A stretch of DNA of 64,000 nucleotides, taken from the NCBI RefSeq assembly GCF_001811505.1, contig NZ_KV804942.1, positions 42,962-106,961 of the forward strand. The letters are read 5' to 3'. The translations under genes and the position numbers were made by a program. Positions 17,436 to 26,727 of the stretch are shown piece by piece; position 1 is the stretch's first letter, and every line of letters begins with the position of its first letter. The notes beneath the pieces are model-generated. The model made no database searches, was not told the origin of the DNA, and saw only the letters and a program-made list of their open reading frames with translations. The stretch comes from Streptococcus sp. HMSC034E03. Its GTDB lineage: Bacteria; Bacillota; Bacilli; Lactobacillales; Streptococcaceae.

Positions 17436-18602
17436 ATGAAAAAACGATCACTCTTTTTTATTCTAGGAATTATCTTAATCGGAGCGGTCTTAAGAGCTCC
17501 TTTCACAGCTTTGCCAACTGTTTTGGGAGATATTGCCCAAGGTTTAGGAGTGGAAGTTAGTTCACTTGGTGTTTTGACCAGTCTCCCTCTCTTAATGTTT
17601 GCCCTCTTCTCCTCTTTTGCGACCCGTTTGGCTCAAAAAAATGGACTTGAGCACCTTTTTACCTATAGTCTTATCGTATTGACTGTAGGCTCCGTGATTC
17701 GTATCTTTAATCTCCCATTACTTTATCTGGGGACTCTACTCATCGGAGCGAGTATTGCGATCTTTAACGTACTTCTTCCTAGCCTGATTCAGGCCAACTA
17801 CCCACAAAAGATTAGCTTCCTGACAACGGTTTATGTGACGACTATGGGAATCGCGACAGCACTAGCCTCTTATCTATCTGTCCCTATTACTCAGGCAACA
17901 TCTTGGAAAGGCTTGATCCTCTGCCTATCCTTGGTCTGCCTACTAACCTTATTCGTCTGGTTCCCCAACCATGGCCGAAATCATTTTCTAGAAAGGCATG
18001 AAGAGAAAAAAGAAAAAGAGAATATCCTAAAAAGCCAGCAAGTTTGGGCTATTATTGTATTCGGCGGACTTCAGTCCTTGCTCTTCTATACTAGCATGAC
18101 CTGGTTACCAACCATGGCCATCAGTGCAGGACTATCTCATACGGACGCTGGTCTTCTGGCTTCTATCTTTTCACTGATCAGTATCCCCTTCTCGATGACC
18201 ATTCCAAGTTTAACAACTCGTTTGTCCAATCGTTACCGTCAAATCATGTTAACAGTCATCTCTCTCGCTGGAATGCTTGGAATTGCTATGCTTCTATATC
18301 CGAGTAAGAGTTTCCTTTACTGGTTAGTAGCGCATCTCTTGATTGGTACTGCTTGTAGCGCTCTTTTCCCTTATCTCATGGTTTGCTTCTCCATCAAAAC
18401 TAGCTCCCCTGAAAAGACAGCCCAATTGTCTGGGCTCGCCCAGACTGGTGGTTACATCCTAGCAGCCTTTGGACCAACTCTCTTTGGTTATAGCTTTAAC
18501 ATGTTCCATTCTTGGATCCCAGCCGTACTGATTCTTCTAGTAATTGATATCATCATGACAATCGCCCTCTTTATGGTGGATCGAGCAGAGAAAATCCTCT
18601 AA
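17436..18602 (+). CDS. MFS transporter, CynX/NimT-like
   Basis: 388 residues, about twelve hydrophobic segments. The N-terminus ILIGAVLRAPFTALPTVLGD is characteristic of the CynX/NimT (cyanate / 2-nitroimidazole) branch of the major facilitator superfamily. A charged cytoplasmic loop (HGRNHFLERHEEKKEKEN) splits the two six-helix halves. GAGAGG before ATG 17436 and the promoter at 17373 fix the start. The gene ends in a terminator ten bases before the conjugative transposon. Substrate unknown. Confidence 0.85.
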   Translation: MKKRSLFFILGIILIGAVLRAPFTALPTVLGDIAQGLGVEVSSLGVLTSLPLLMFALFSSFATRLAQKNGLEHLFTYSLIVLTVGSVIRIFNLPLLYLGTLLIGASIAIFNVLLPSLIQANYPQKISFLTTVYVTTMGIATALASYLSVPITQATSWKGLILCLSLVCLLTLFVWFPNHGRNHFLERHEEKKEKENILKSQQVWAIIVFGGLQSLLFYTSMTWLPTMAISAGLSHTDAGLLASIFSLISIPFSMTIPSLTTRLSNRYRQIMLTVISLAGMLGIAMLLYPSKSFLYWLVAHLLIGTACSALFPYLMVCFSIKTSSPEKTAQLSGLAQTGGYILAAFGPTLFGYSFNMFHSWIPAVLILLVIDIIMTIALFMVDRAEKIL

Positions 18603-18630
18603 TCTTCTAGTTTTTGCTAGAAGATTTTTT
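18601..18630 (+). terminator. Terminator of the MFS transporter gene
   Basis: AATCTTCTAG and CTAGAAGATT form a 10-bp stem over TTTTTG, followed by TTTT, overlapping the stop codon. Confidence 0.9.
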
Positions 18631-18787
18631 ATATATAAACAAAGTATAAATTTCTAATTATCTTTTTATATTTTCTTAAATGCTCGTAAAGCCTTATTCT
18701 ATGTGCTTTCGAGTATTTTTACTGTAGGAAGATACTTCACGTTTCTTTGCATATTTCCTCATGTCTTAGCTGTCAGAAGTGGTAAAT

Positions 18788-18799
18788 AAGTAGTAAATT
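18788..18799. promoter_or_regulatory. Integrase arm-type site, int end
   Basis: AAGTAGTAAATT, the DR-2 type sequence bound by the N-terminal domain of Tn916 integrase; an inverted partial copy GTACTACTA follows at 18805. Confidence 0.65.
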
Positions 18800-18810
18800 C
18801 ATTTGTACTA

Positions 18811-20028
18811 CTAAGCAACAAGACGCTCCTGTTGCTTCTCTTTATTCAAGCGTTTCATTTCTGCCATTGCAGAATCGAATGTTGCATGTGCGTAATAGTT
18901 CAGCGTCATGGCTATATTAGCATGTCCCATAATGTACTGTAATGCCTTTGGATTCATTCCTGCATTTGCATAGTTGGTACAGAATGTATGTCGCAAACTA
19001 TGTGGAGTGATGTGTGGCAATTTATCCTCGTTATACTTATTGTATTTCTTAACAAGACCTTTCATCATGCCGTTGTAATCACTTGCCACTTTTGGATAGT
19101 TCTTTCTATTAAGAAAGAGGAAATCACTATATCCATCAATCTCAACACGCTTATCATTCTTTCGATTCGCTAACACTCGCTTAAATGCTTGATAGGCTTC
19201 TTCAACCATAGGAACTTGACGTTCGCCACTTTTGGTCTTTGGTGTTTCAATGTAGTACCCAATTTCAGTATCTCTCAATAGCTGATGGTCTATATTGACA
19301 AGACGATTCTCAAAATCTAAATCTGGAAGTGTCAAACCACCAAACTCTGAAATACGAAGACCTGTTTTTAAGAGTATCAGAATTTCATCATAATTTTTGC
19401 TGTAGGTTTTATCAGCTTTTGCAAAGGCTAACAGTTTTTCTTCCTGTTCTTCTGTTAGTACGGTCTTAGGGACAGTATCATCATCAAGAACTGCTTTCAG
19501 TTGAAAGTCAAATGGATTCTTCCGAACACAATCATCTTGTATAGCAATATAGAATGAAGCCTTTAAAGAACGTTTGTAGTTATTGATGGTTTGATAAGCA
19601 TAACCATTTTCACTCATTCTAATAGCCCATTCTTTAGCGTCTGATGGCTTAATACTGTCAATACTTCTTACACCTAACTTGTCTTTCTTCAAAATATCCA
19701 TAAGATATTTGCGTCCAGTTTCAGTGTTTTTTCTAACCTTTGGTCTTTGAGCGTTCTGTTTTGCGTAAAGCTGGCAGAGTGTCATTTTCTTTCCTACAAC
19801 ATCAATACCATCATGAATGTCTTTCTGTAACTCTGCGATTTTCTCTCTAAGTGAGATACAATCACGCTTTCCTGCTGGTACTCGGTCTGTAGCCACAAGT
19901 TTCCACGAGTAAACAAATTGCGGTTCTCCAAATGAATCTATATATTTGTATAAGTATCTTCCGTCTTTTCGTTGGCTCTCTCCAGTCTTTAAGATTCGAC
20001 CTTTATTGTCACGTCTTTTTTCTGACAT
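18811..20028 (-). CDS. int: Tn916 integrase (tyrosine recombinase)
   Basis: 405 residues. An N-terminal arm-binding domain (residues 1-75), a core-binding SAM-like helical region (about 85-180) and the catalytic domain with Arg in LLKTGLRISEF, His-X-X-Arg in ITPHSLRHTFCTNYA, a second His in IMGHANIAMT and Tyr nucleophile in LNYYAHATFD. It excises and integrates the element at A/T-rich sites. It reads outward to the left end, with xis 81 bases upstream. Identical in length to Tn916 Int. Confidence 0.98.
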   Translation of the reverse strand: MSEKRRDNKGRILKTGESQRKDGRYLYKYIDSFGEPQFVYSWKLVATDRVPAGKRDCISLREKIAELQKDIHDGIDVVGKKMTLCQLYAKQNAQRPKVRKNTETGRKYLMDILKKDKLGVRSIDSIKPSDAKEWAIRMSENGYAYQTINNYKRSLKASFYIAIQDDCVRKNPFDFQLKAVLDDDTVPKTVLTEEQEEKLLAFAKADKTYSKNYDEILILLKTGLRISEFGGLTLPDLDFENRLVNIDHQLLRDTEIGYYIETPKTKSGERQVPMVEEAYQAFKRVLANRKNDKRVEIDGYSDFLFLNRKNYPKVASDYNGMMKGLVKKYNKYNEDKLPHITPHSLRHTFCTNYANAGMNPKALQYIMGHANIAMTLNYYAHATFDSAMAEMKRLNKEKQQERLVA

Positions 20029-20109
20029 GGCATTTGCTCCTTTCCTTTATGGAAAGAGCCTTGATACGACTTAATACTATTTTATCATATACAAGACCCT
20101 TTGGCGACG

Positions 20110-20313
20110 CTAGATTGCGTCCAATGTATCTATAATTTTTTCAAATTGTTTTCGTTTAATCTGAATACGATTGCCATTCATAATCAGCCAATTTGCATTT
20201 TTATTTTCCTCTGCCAAGCGTCGTAGCTTGTTTTCGCCAATACGAAAATATTTTGACGCTTCTTCAATGGTTAGGGTATAACGTTCCCAAATAGGAATGT
20301 CAGTCTGCTTCAT
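20110..20313 (-). CDS. xis: Tn916 excisionase
   Basis: 67 residues, a small DNA-binding protein with a MerR-like winged helix ([20 protein letters not shown]). It bends the ends and promotes excision by Int. AAAGGAGGATTTT precedes the ATG. Same strand and immediately upstream of int. Confidence 0.96.
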
Positions 20314-20548
20314 AAAATCCTCCTTTCCAAATCACTTATTTGGATTTCATAAAAGTTGTTTTACCAGCAATCGAACAGCTTTAGCAAAGCTCACGGGAGT
20401 TCCACCCCTGCATGGTTCTCATGTAGCCATACTCATTGCCTGCGACGGTTTTATCACGCTCGGACTATTGACTGTATGGGAGTATCATTATCACGATAAG
20501 AATGTCGTTGCAGGCAATCCTGCTAAAGATTGCTTCTCGGATCACTAA
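20297..20548 (+). CDS. Doubtful ORF, 83 aa, opposite xis (possible Tn916 orf5/orf10-class)
   Basis: The frame [20 protein letters not shown] begins inside the xis start region on the other strand and has no clear ribosome site. Annotated in some copies of the element from memory, but composition and position suggest it may not be translated. The 460-base interval from xis to orf8 otherwise holds an inverted repeat, ATTGCCTGC at 20435-20443 and GCAGGCAAT at 20510-20518, and no better gene. Confidence 0.25.
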
Positions 20549-20773
20549 CATGAATCGCTCGCTATCTTTATAAGATAGGTCATGGCGGTTAGTTCCGTTG
20601 GCTCTTTTCTTATCGAAACGTATTCGATTACTTTTATTCAGTTTTCAAAGAACAATGGCTCGTTAGCCTATCAAAACACATTGAAAGCTCAATATGCTTT
20701 GGTGGAATAACAAACCTCCCTGTTCGGGAAGCGTGGAATGGTTTAGCACGCTTCCACGAAAGGAGAGAGGATA

Positions 20774-21004
20774 TTACTTAATTTCAAATGACAAAATCTT
20801 TGTAATCAGTCTGGTTTCCATTCTTCCACGTAAGACTTCATCAACGACCATACTTTGATTGCCATATTCATCTTTCATAAGTCGTAGGGAACGCTTCGTT
20901 ATGTACCCTCTGTAATGATGTAGAATCTGGTTAATCGCTTCGGTATCGCCATCTGTTGCCTTTACAATGAGAGGAAAGGGAATCATAGGATATTGTGTTT
21001 TCAT
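20774..21004 (-). CDS. orf8: Tn916 Orf8, helix-turn-helix protein
   Basis: 76 residues with a putative helix-turn-helix of conjugative-transposon type (LIVKATDGDTEAINQILHHY). Its start overlaps the orf7 stop in ATGA, so they are co-translated. In Tn916 transcription through orf7-orf8 raises int and xis expression after tetracycline read-through from tet(M). Confidence 0.93.
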   Translation of the reverse strand: MKTQYPMIPFPLIVKATDGDTEAINQILHHYRGYITKRSLRLMKDEYGNQSMVVDEVLRGRMETRLITKILSFEIK

Positions 21005-21423
21005 TCTTCAAATTCCTCCATAAACTTTTTAATTAAGGCTAGTCCACTGGTTCTATGCCGATAGACAGTAGAACGGTTCAATTTCAACAGGTCTGCAATT
21101 TCTGAATCGCTCATGTCCATAAAGTAAAACAGCAGTAGAATTTCACGTTTCTTGTCTGGCAACTCACGTAATGCTTCACTCAACAAATCATTTTCAACGC
21201 CTACTGATAACCCATTGAGTGTAAAAATCTGAAAGTCAGTTGAATAGTTATCTGTTGTCGCAAACTGGCTAACAAGATAATCGCCAACATCCGAAAAGGA
21301 CACCTCACGCTTTGCAATCCTTGAAAGATAAAGCATATAATTCTTTCGCTCGTCTTCCATAGCACGTTTACAGATATAGTCAAACTGATTTTCTATTGTG
21401 GTCTGAAAAGAAGATGGTTTCAT
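21001..21423 (-). CDS. orf7: Tn916 Orf7, sigma-70 region-4-like activator
   Basis: 140 residues from ATG 21423, fixed by GGGGGTGAGAAAC; the frame is open further upstream without a site. The C-terminal half has a sigma-70 region 4 helix-turn-helix (LPDKKREILLLFYFMDMSDS, then EIADLLKLNRSTVYRHR). It drives the left-end (int/xis and, after circularisation, transfer) genes in the established Tn916 model. A terminator-like hairpin lies upstream. Confidence 0.94.
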   Translation of the reverse strand: MKPSSFQTTIENQFDYICKRAMEDERKNYMLYLSRIAKREVSFSDVGDYLVSQFATTDNYSTDFQIFTLNGLSVGVENDLLSEALRELPDKKREILLLFYFMDMSDSEIADLLKLNRSTVYRHRTSGLALIKKFMEEFEE

Positions 21424-21561
21424 GTTTCTCACCCCCTTTCTGTCTAGGAAAGGAAGTGACCTTGCTCGTTTATCTCCTTTCACTCTTAGTCCCAATGTGA
21501 AAGGGGGATTTGTTGCATTACTGATAAATAAACTTTGTAAAAAAGTTCTGAATAGCCAAAA

Positions 21562-21599
21562 AAGCATATAAACAGATTTATTTCTCTGTTTACATGCTT
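21562..21599 (-). terminator. Hairpin terminator upstream of orf7
   Basis: AAGCATATAAACAGA (21562-21576) pairs with TCTGTTTACATGCTT (21585-21599); on the minus strand the stem is followed by TTTTTT. The 359-base gap between orf7 and orf9 contains this element and divergent A/T-rich promoter sequence, no further gene. Confidence 0.8.
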
Positions 21600-21926
21600 C
21601 TGTTATTCTATCTATATGATTTATAAAACCACATTGGTGGACGTACTTATCTATTGCAGATAGACGACTTTTTTTGACAAGAACCCAATGTAAGGAAATT
21701 TATTGTATATGATGTACTTCATGGCGACGTTGACCTCCAACAAACCGCCATTTGGAAGTAATATACAATATTTTAACAGCGTAAATAGCACTACCATATA
21801 ACGGTTTTTTTTATTGGCGTTTAGTAGTGCTTTTTATTAAATATAAACCTATAAACCATATAACACGTTTTTCTATACCTGTTTTTAATTCAGTAGGAAC
21901 AATAAAATGTATAGAGGTGGTCTACT

Positions 21927-22280
21927 ATGCGTAAAAAAGAAGATAAATATGATTTTAGAGCCTTTGGTTTAGCCATTAAAGAAGCTCGATTGAAACGAGG
22001 TTTAACTCGTGAACAAGTGGGAGCATTGATTGAAATTGACCCACGGTACTTAACTAATATTGAAAATAAGGGGCAACACCCCAGCATACAAGTTCTTTAT
22101 GACCTTGTATCGTTACTTCATGTTTCCGTTGATGAATTTTTCTTACCTGCTAATAACTTGGTAAAAAGCACCCGACGATTACAGATAGAGAAATACATGG
22201 ATAGCTTTACAGACAAAGAACTATCCTTAATGGAATCTTTAGCCAGCGGTATCAACGAAGCAAGAAATATCGAAGACTAA
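21927..22280 (+). CDS. orf9: Tn916 Orf9, XRE-family repressor
   Basis: 117 residues with an XRE helix-turn-helix at about 13-70 ([20 protein letters not shown] and [12 protein letters not shown]). The only regulatory gene reading in the opposite direction to its neighbours. In the published Tn916 model it represses the orf7 promoter. AGAGGTGGTCTACT precedes the ATG. Confidence 0.94.
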   Translation: MRKKEDKYDFRAFGLAIKEARLKRGLTREQVGALIEIDPRYLTNIENKGQHPSIQVLYDLVSLLHVSVDEFFLPANNLVKSTRRLQIEKYMDSFTDKELSLMESLASGINEARNIED

Positions 22281-22305
22281 TTAAAAGAATCCATACATAA
22301 CGGAA

Positions 22306-22350
22306 AGAGCCGATAAAATGAGATTGTATTAATCTCATTTTATCGGCTCT
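22306..22350. terminator. Bidirectional terminator between orf9 and orf6
   Basis: A 20-bp perfect stem, AGAGCCGATAAAATGAGATT and its complement, around a five-base loop; it separates converging genes. The right arm overlaps the 3' end of orf6. Confidence 0.9.
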
Positions 22351-22501
22351 GCGTCTTTGCGTCTGGCTCTGTAATCACAGTTACTTTGAACTGCTTTATT
22401 TCAATTAAATTTTCTTGTCTGCATTTCGGACAATAGAGGGGGAATTTTTTTAATTCAGTATCTTCCCTTATCTTTAATCGTGTTTTATTTCCACATACAG
22501 G
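22340..22501 (-). pseudogene. orf6: Tn916 Orf6, cysteine-rich KTR protein, 3' part split by Mega
   Basis: The remaining part reads PVCGNKTRLKIREDTELKKF then LYCPKCRQENLIEIKQ and ends EPDAKTQSR, a zinc-ribbon-like Cys2-Cys2 protein standard downstream of tet(M). Upstream of the first CP the reading frame runs into Mega and gives an unrelated MTSKLTAST start. The missing codons (NYKWILC) survive at 27912-27945, 5.4 kb away. The gene is therefore broken, though a chimeric 63-residue product from 22531 is conceivable; function unknown. Confidence 0.88.
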
Positions 22502-22687
22502 ACATGTTGAGGCGGTAAGTTTGCTAGTCAAGGAGTAAAACGACGAAGATTAGCATTTACTTCCGCCCATGCGATAGCTGTCCGTGATTGACAAGTGCTA
22601 GCACGCAGACAGAACGGAGATAGCGAACCGCTGAGTGTGTCGCTCTGCTCGTAAAAGCTTAGAAACCTTTGAACGAAAGGGATAATG

Positions 22688-22714
22688 AAAGCCTTGATTG
22701 CAAGGCTTTTTGCT
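22688..22714 (+). terminator. Terminator-like hairpin in the left part of Mega
   Basis: AAAGCCTTG (22688-22696) pairs with CAAGGCTTT (22701-22709), followed by TTGCTTT. The 460 bases from 22532 to 22995 contain this, an inverted repeat GTGGGTAC/GTACCCAC at 22804 and 22853, and no gene. Confidence 0.6.
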
Positions 22715-22980
22715 TTATGGTGGGTAAGTATCAGAGTGAGAAAATTTTTGGAATGAGTAGAAGTGATAGCTAGAAATTATCAGTTTCTATTTCCATTTAC
22801 CCTGTGGGTACGTGTTTGTTTCCATTGACAAGGAGTTTGTGGGAATAGAAATGTACCCACCTTGTTTGAATCAAGTGAAGTGTAGTTGAAGGAAATCTGT
22901 TGAAAGCAATACTTCATTTTACCGAATAAGTAATAATTTAGGCAACTTCAAATCGATTAAAAAAAACTATTTTAAAGGTT

Positions 22981-23011
22981 AAGAGTAGACAAAAATTGTC
23001 CACTCTTTTTT
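22981..23011 (+). terminator. Terminator-like hairpin before the recombinase fragment
   Basis: AAGAGTAGAC and GTCCACTCTT form a stem with one G-T type mismatch and are followed by TTTTT. Confidence 0.65.
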
Positions 23012-23052
23012 GCAAACTCAATTTATCAATAAATGAAATGAGGGAATGTAAA

Positions 23053-23223
23053 ATGAAATATTTTGAGGTTGAGTTAGAAAATCCTGATGAATTTTTAAAA
23101 CTACAAACAGAAGATTTTGTGAAAGCTAATCGCTTGCTACTAAGGAAGATAATCCAGAGCGTTACAGTCTATGAAGAAAACTTCGTCATATCCTTTAAAT
23201 CTGGCATCGAATTGGAAGTATGA
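23053..23223 (+). pseudogene. C-terminal remnant of a large serine recombinase
   Basis: 56 residues beginning MKYFEVELENPDEFLKLQ. The tail IIQSVTVYEENFVISFKSG resembles the last strand-rich segment of large serine recombinases (pattern I-x-V-x-V-Y-x-x-x-x-x-I-x-F-K-S-G). No catalytic domain is present in the element. GAGGG stands upstream, so it may still be translated. It suggests Mega derives from a serine-integrase mobile element. Assignment is by pattern only. Confidence 0.5.
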
Positions 23224-23245
23224 GTCTCATTCCATAACTTTTATA

Positions 23246-23274
23246 TTGAACATATCATCTTGTTGTGTTATACT
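23246..23274 (+). promoter_or_regulatory. Promoter of mef(E)-msr(D)
   Basis: TTGAAC (23246-23251), 17-base spacer, TATACT (23269-23274), followed by the leader peptide gene 40 bases downstream and the attenuator. Confidence 0.85.
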
Positions 23275-23314
23275 ATAAATTGATATAAACAAAGATGTAG
23301 GAGGAACCGAAACT

Positions 23315-23341
23315 ATGACAGCCTCAATGCGTTTAAGATAA
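23315..23341 (+). CDS. mef leader peptide (MTASMRLR)
   Basis: Eight-codon ORF with AGGAGGAACC upstream. Macrolide-stalled ribosomes on such a leader (known as MTASMRLK or MTASMRLR-type in Mega) prevent formation of the downstream terminator and allow transcription of mef and msr(D). Here the last residue is Arg. Confidence 0.85.
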   Translation: MTASMRLR

Positions 23342-23346
23342 GCTGG

Positions 23347-23392
23347 CAATAAAAAAAGCAGAATCTATACCCGATGATAGGCTTTTTTGTTG
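23347..23392 (+). terminator. Transcription attenuator of the mef operon
   Basis: CAATAAAAAAAGC (23347-23359) pairs with GCTTTTTTGTTG (23381-23392), directly after the leader stop. Its position fits antibiotic-controlled read-through. Confidence 0.75.
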
Positions 23393-23501
23393 TGCTTATT
23401 TATACGATATTGAGCATTCATTAGTTACGGTGAGGATATTGGTTATTTAACTATACCTTTATTTAACTATGTCTTTAATATGAATGTTTCCAAATTGTAT
23501 G

Positions 23502-23547
23502 TATGCAGACCAAAAGCCACATTGTGGGGTTTGGCCTGCATTTTTTA
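23502..23547 (+). terminator. Second hairpin before mef(E)
   Basis: TATGCAGACCAAAAGCCACA pairs with a TGTGGGGTTTGGCCTGCA arm and is followed by TTTTTT. It would stop transcripts that pass the first attenuator, or mark an older operon boundary. Together with the leader region it fills the 385 bases between 23224 and 23608. Confidence 0.7.
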
Positions 23548-23608
23548 TTGCCTAGAATGCTATTCAAAATAGAAATTCAAGCAAAATAATATGCAGGAGA
23601 TAATATAA

Positions 23609-24826
23609 ATGGAAAAATACAACAATTGGAAACGAAAATTTTATGCAATATGGGCAGGGCAAGCAGTATCATTAATCACTAGTGCCATCCTGCAAATGGC
23701 GATTATTTTTTACCTTACAGAAAAAACAGGATCTGCGATGGTCTTGTCTATGGCTTCATTAGTAGGTTTTTTACCCTATGCGATTTTGGGACCTGCCATT
23801 GGTGTGCTAGTGGATCGTCATGATAGGAAGAAGATAATGATTGGTGCCGATTTAATTATCGCAGCAGCTGGTGCAGTGCTTGCTATTGTTGCATTCTGTA
23901 TGGAGCTACCTGTCTGGATGATTATGATAGTATTGTTTATCCGTAGCATTGGAACAGCTTTTCATACCCCAGCACTCAATGCGGTTACACCACTTTTAGT
24001 ACCAGAAGAACAGCTAACGAAATGCGCAGGCTATAGTCAGTCTTTGCAGTCTATAAGCTATATTGTTAGTCCGGCAGTTGCAGCACTCTTATACTCCGTT
24101 TGGGATTTAAATGCTATTATTGCCATCGACGTATTGGGTGCTGTGATTGCATCTATTACGGTAGCAATTGTACGTATACCTAAGCTGGGTAATCAAGTGC
24201 AAAGTTTAGAACCAAATTTCATAAGGGAGATGAAAGAAGGAGTTGTGGTTCTGAGACAAAACAAAGGATTGTTTGCCTTATTACTCTTAGGAACACTATA
24301 TACTTTTGTTTATATGCCAATCAATGCACTATTTCCTTTAATAAGCATGGAACACTTTAATGGAACACCTGTGCATATTTCTATTACGGAAATTTCCTTT
24401 GCATTTGGGATGCTAGCAGGAGGCTTATTATTAGGAAGATTAGGGGGCTTCGAAAAGCATGTATTACTAATAACAAGTTCATTTTTTATAATGGGGACCA
24501 GTTTAGCCGTTTCGGGAATACTTCCTCCAAATGGATTTGTAATATTCGTAGTTTGCTGTGCAATAATGGGGCTTTCGGTGCCATTTTATAGCGGTGTGCA
24601 AACAGCTCTTTTTCAGGAGAAAATTAAGCCTGAATATTTAGGACGTGTATTTTCTTTGATCGGAAGTATCATGTCACTTGCTATGCCAATTGGGTTAATT
24701 CTTTCTGGATTCTTTGCTGATAAAATCGGTGTAAATCATTGGTTTTTACTATCAGGTATTTTAATTATTGGCATTGCTATAGTTTGCCAAATGATAACTG
24801 AGGTTAGAAAATTAGATTTAAAATAA
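23609..24826 (+). CDS. mef(E): Macrolide efflux MFS transporter Mef(E)
   Basis: 405 residues, about twelve membrane segments, beginning [20 protein letters not shown]. It has the MFS loop motif [15 protein letters not shown] between helices 2 and 3. It exports 14- and 15-membered macrolides by proton antiport and works with Msr(D), encoded 20 bases downstream. Residues such as KRKFYAIW (rather than KLKFYTIW) and the association with Mega favour the mef(E) rather than the mef(A) subtype; this distinction is from memory. CAGGAGATAATATAA precedes the ATG. Confidence 0.95.
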
Positions 24827-24846
24827 ACAATATTGGAGGAAATGTT

Positions 24847-26310
24847 ATGGAATTAATATTAAAAGCAAAAGACATTCGTGTGGAATTCAAAGGACGCGAT
24901 GTTTTAGATATAAATGAATTAGAAGTATATGATTATGACCGTATTGGTTTAGTAGGAGCAAATGGTGCTGGAAAAAGCACTTTACTCAGGGTACTTTTAG
25001 GAGAATTAACTCCCCCAGGATGTAAAATGAATCGTCTGGGTGAACTTGCCTATATTCCCCAGTTGGACGAAGTAACTCTGCAGGAGGAAAAAGATTTTGC
25101 ACTTGTAGGCAAGCTAGGTGTTGAGCAATTAAATATACAGACTATGAGCGGTGGTGAAGAAACAAGGCTTAAAATAGCACAGGCCTTATCGGCACAGGTT
25201 CATGGTATTTTAGCGGATGAACCTACGAGCCATTTAGACCGTGAAGGAATTGATTTTCTAATAGGACAGCTAAAATATTTTACAGGTGCACTGTTAGTTA
25301 TTAGCCATGACCGCTATTTTCTTGATGAAATAGTAGATAAAATATGGGAACTGAAAGATGGCAAAATCACTGAGTATTGGGGAAACTATTCTGATTATCT
25401 TCGTCAGAAAGAGGAAGAACGTAAGAGCCAAGCTGCAGAATACGAACAATTTATTGCGGAACGTGCCCGATTGGAAAGGGCTGCGGAGGAAAAGCGAAAA
25501 CAGGCTCGTAAAATAGAACAGAAGGCAAAAGGTTCTTCAAAGAAAAAAAGTACTGAAGACGGAGGGCGTTTAGCTCATCAAAAATCAATAGGAAGTAAGG
25601 AAAAAAAGATGTATAATGCTGCTAAAACCCTAGAGCACAGGATTGCGGCCTTAGGAAAAGTAGAAGCTCCGGAAGGCATTCGCAGAATTCGTTTCAGGCA
25701 AAGTAAAGCATTGGAGCTCCATAATCCATACCCTATAGTCGGTGCAGAAATTAATAAAGTATTTGGGGATAAGGCTCTGTTTGAAAATGCATCTTTTCAA
25801 ATTCCGTTAGGAGCAAAAGTGGCGTTAACTGGTGGTAATGGAATCGGAAAAACAACTTTAATCCAAATGATCTTAAACCATGAAGAAGGAATTTCTATTT
25901 CGCCTAAGGCAAAAATAGGTTACTTTGCACAGAATGGTTACAAGTACAACAGTAATCAGAATGTTATGGAGTTTATGCAGAAGGATTGTGACTACAATAT
26001 ATCAGAAATTCGTTCAGTGCTAGCATCTATGGGGTTCAAACAGAACGATATTGGAAAAAGTTTATCTGTTTTAAGCGGTGGAGAAATTATAAAATTGTTG
26101 CTTGCTAAAATGCTCATGGGTAGATATAACATCCTAATAATGGATGAACCCAGTAACTTCCTTGACATACCAAGTTTAGAGGCTTTGGAAATACTAATGA
26201 AGGAGTACACCGGAACTATCGTGTTTATCACCCACGATAAACGATTACTCGAAAATGTAGCAGATGTAGTTTATGAAATTAGAGATAAGAAAATAAATCT
26301 GAAACATTAA
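24847..26310 (+). CDS. msr(D): ABC-F ribosomal protection protein Msr(D) (Mel)
   Basis: 487 residues with two ABC domains and no membrane segment. Walker [10 protein letters not shown] (about residue 36) and GGNGIGKTT (about 331). Signatures: [15 protein letters not shown] and [14 protein letters not shown]. The linker between the domains is long and highly charged ([20 protein letters not shown]), as in ABC-F proteins that enter the ribosomal E site and displace macrolides. The switch residues are retained: [10 protein letters not shown] and [22 protein letters not shown] gives the ribosome site. Confidence 0.96.
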
Positions 26311-26400
26311 ATTTAAGGTAGTCGCTGGTCAGTATAGTCTGTTCTGGTTGGCGACTCCATTGTTAAAGAGTATAAAGACTTTAGATTTTATGAATATTAA

Positions 26401-26437
26401 AAATAGGAACAGTCAATTGAACTGCTCCTATTTTTCT
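26401..26437. terminator. Bidirectional terminator after msr(D)
   Basis: AAATAGGAACAGT and ACTGCTCCTATTT form a stem with one mismatch over a short loop with T-runs; it separates msr(D) from the converging SOS-type genes. Another hairpin, AGTCGC/GCGACT, lies at 26318-26355. Confidence 0.8.
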
Positions 26438-26727
26438 GCTAAATATATTGTAGTTTTCTTATATGTATAATGATAGATTAGCGGATTCTCATCTACGGTA
26501 CTTACTTCAAATATGAAGAAGTGATCGCGGTTATCTCTGGACTTTTCCTTATTGAGGACAAAGTAATTCTTACGTGAAGTCGCCATTGTTTTTAGGATAT
26601 CATCAGTTAGGAAGGTCAATGGAATATTCATGTTAGAGTAGCGGTAGAAGTCACGTTCAAAATCTTGGTAGCTCTCGCTATAATAGTCCATTTGTAGGTG
26701 ATTACGCTGAAACTCAAGCTGATTCAT
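26428..26727 (-). CDS. DUF5960-like small protein
   Basis: 99 residues from ATG at 26727, fixed by GAGGAGGTGCTCT. Sequence begins MNQLEFQRNHLQMDYYSESY and is soluble, rich in aromatic and acidic residues. It overlaps the end of the YolD-like gene by 14 nt. It belongs to the cargo shared by Mega and Tn5252-type elements (from memory). Function unknown; the DUF number is a tentative recollection. Confidence 0.6.
   Translation of the reverse strand: MNQLEFQRNHLQMDYYSESYQDFERDFYRYSNMNIPLTFLTDDILKTMATSRKNYFVLNKEKSRDNRDHFFIFEVSTVDENPLIYHYTYKKTTIYLAEK

Noticed and set aside
22340..22531. Functional 63-residue KTR protein as annotated from the open frame
   Set aside because: The first codons (MTSKLTAST) come from Mega and have no ribosome site; the native start is 5.4 kb away, so the gene is treated as split.
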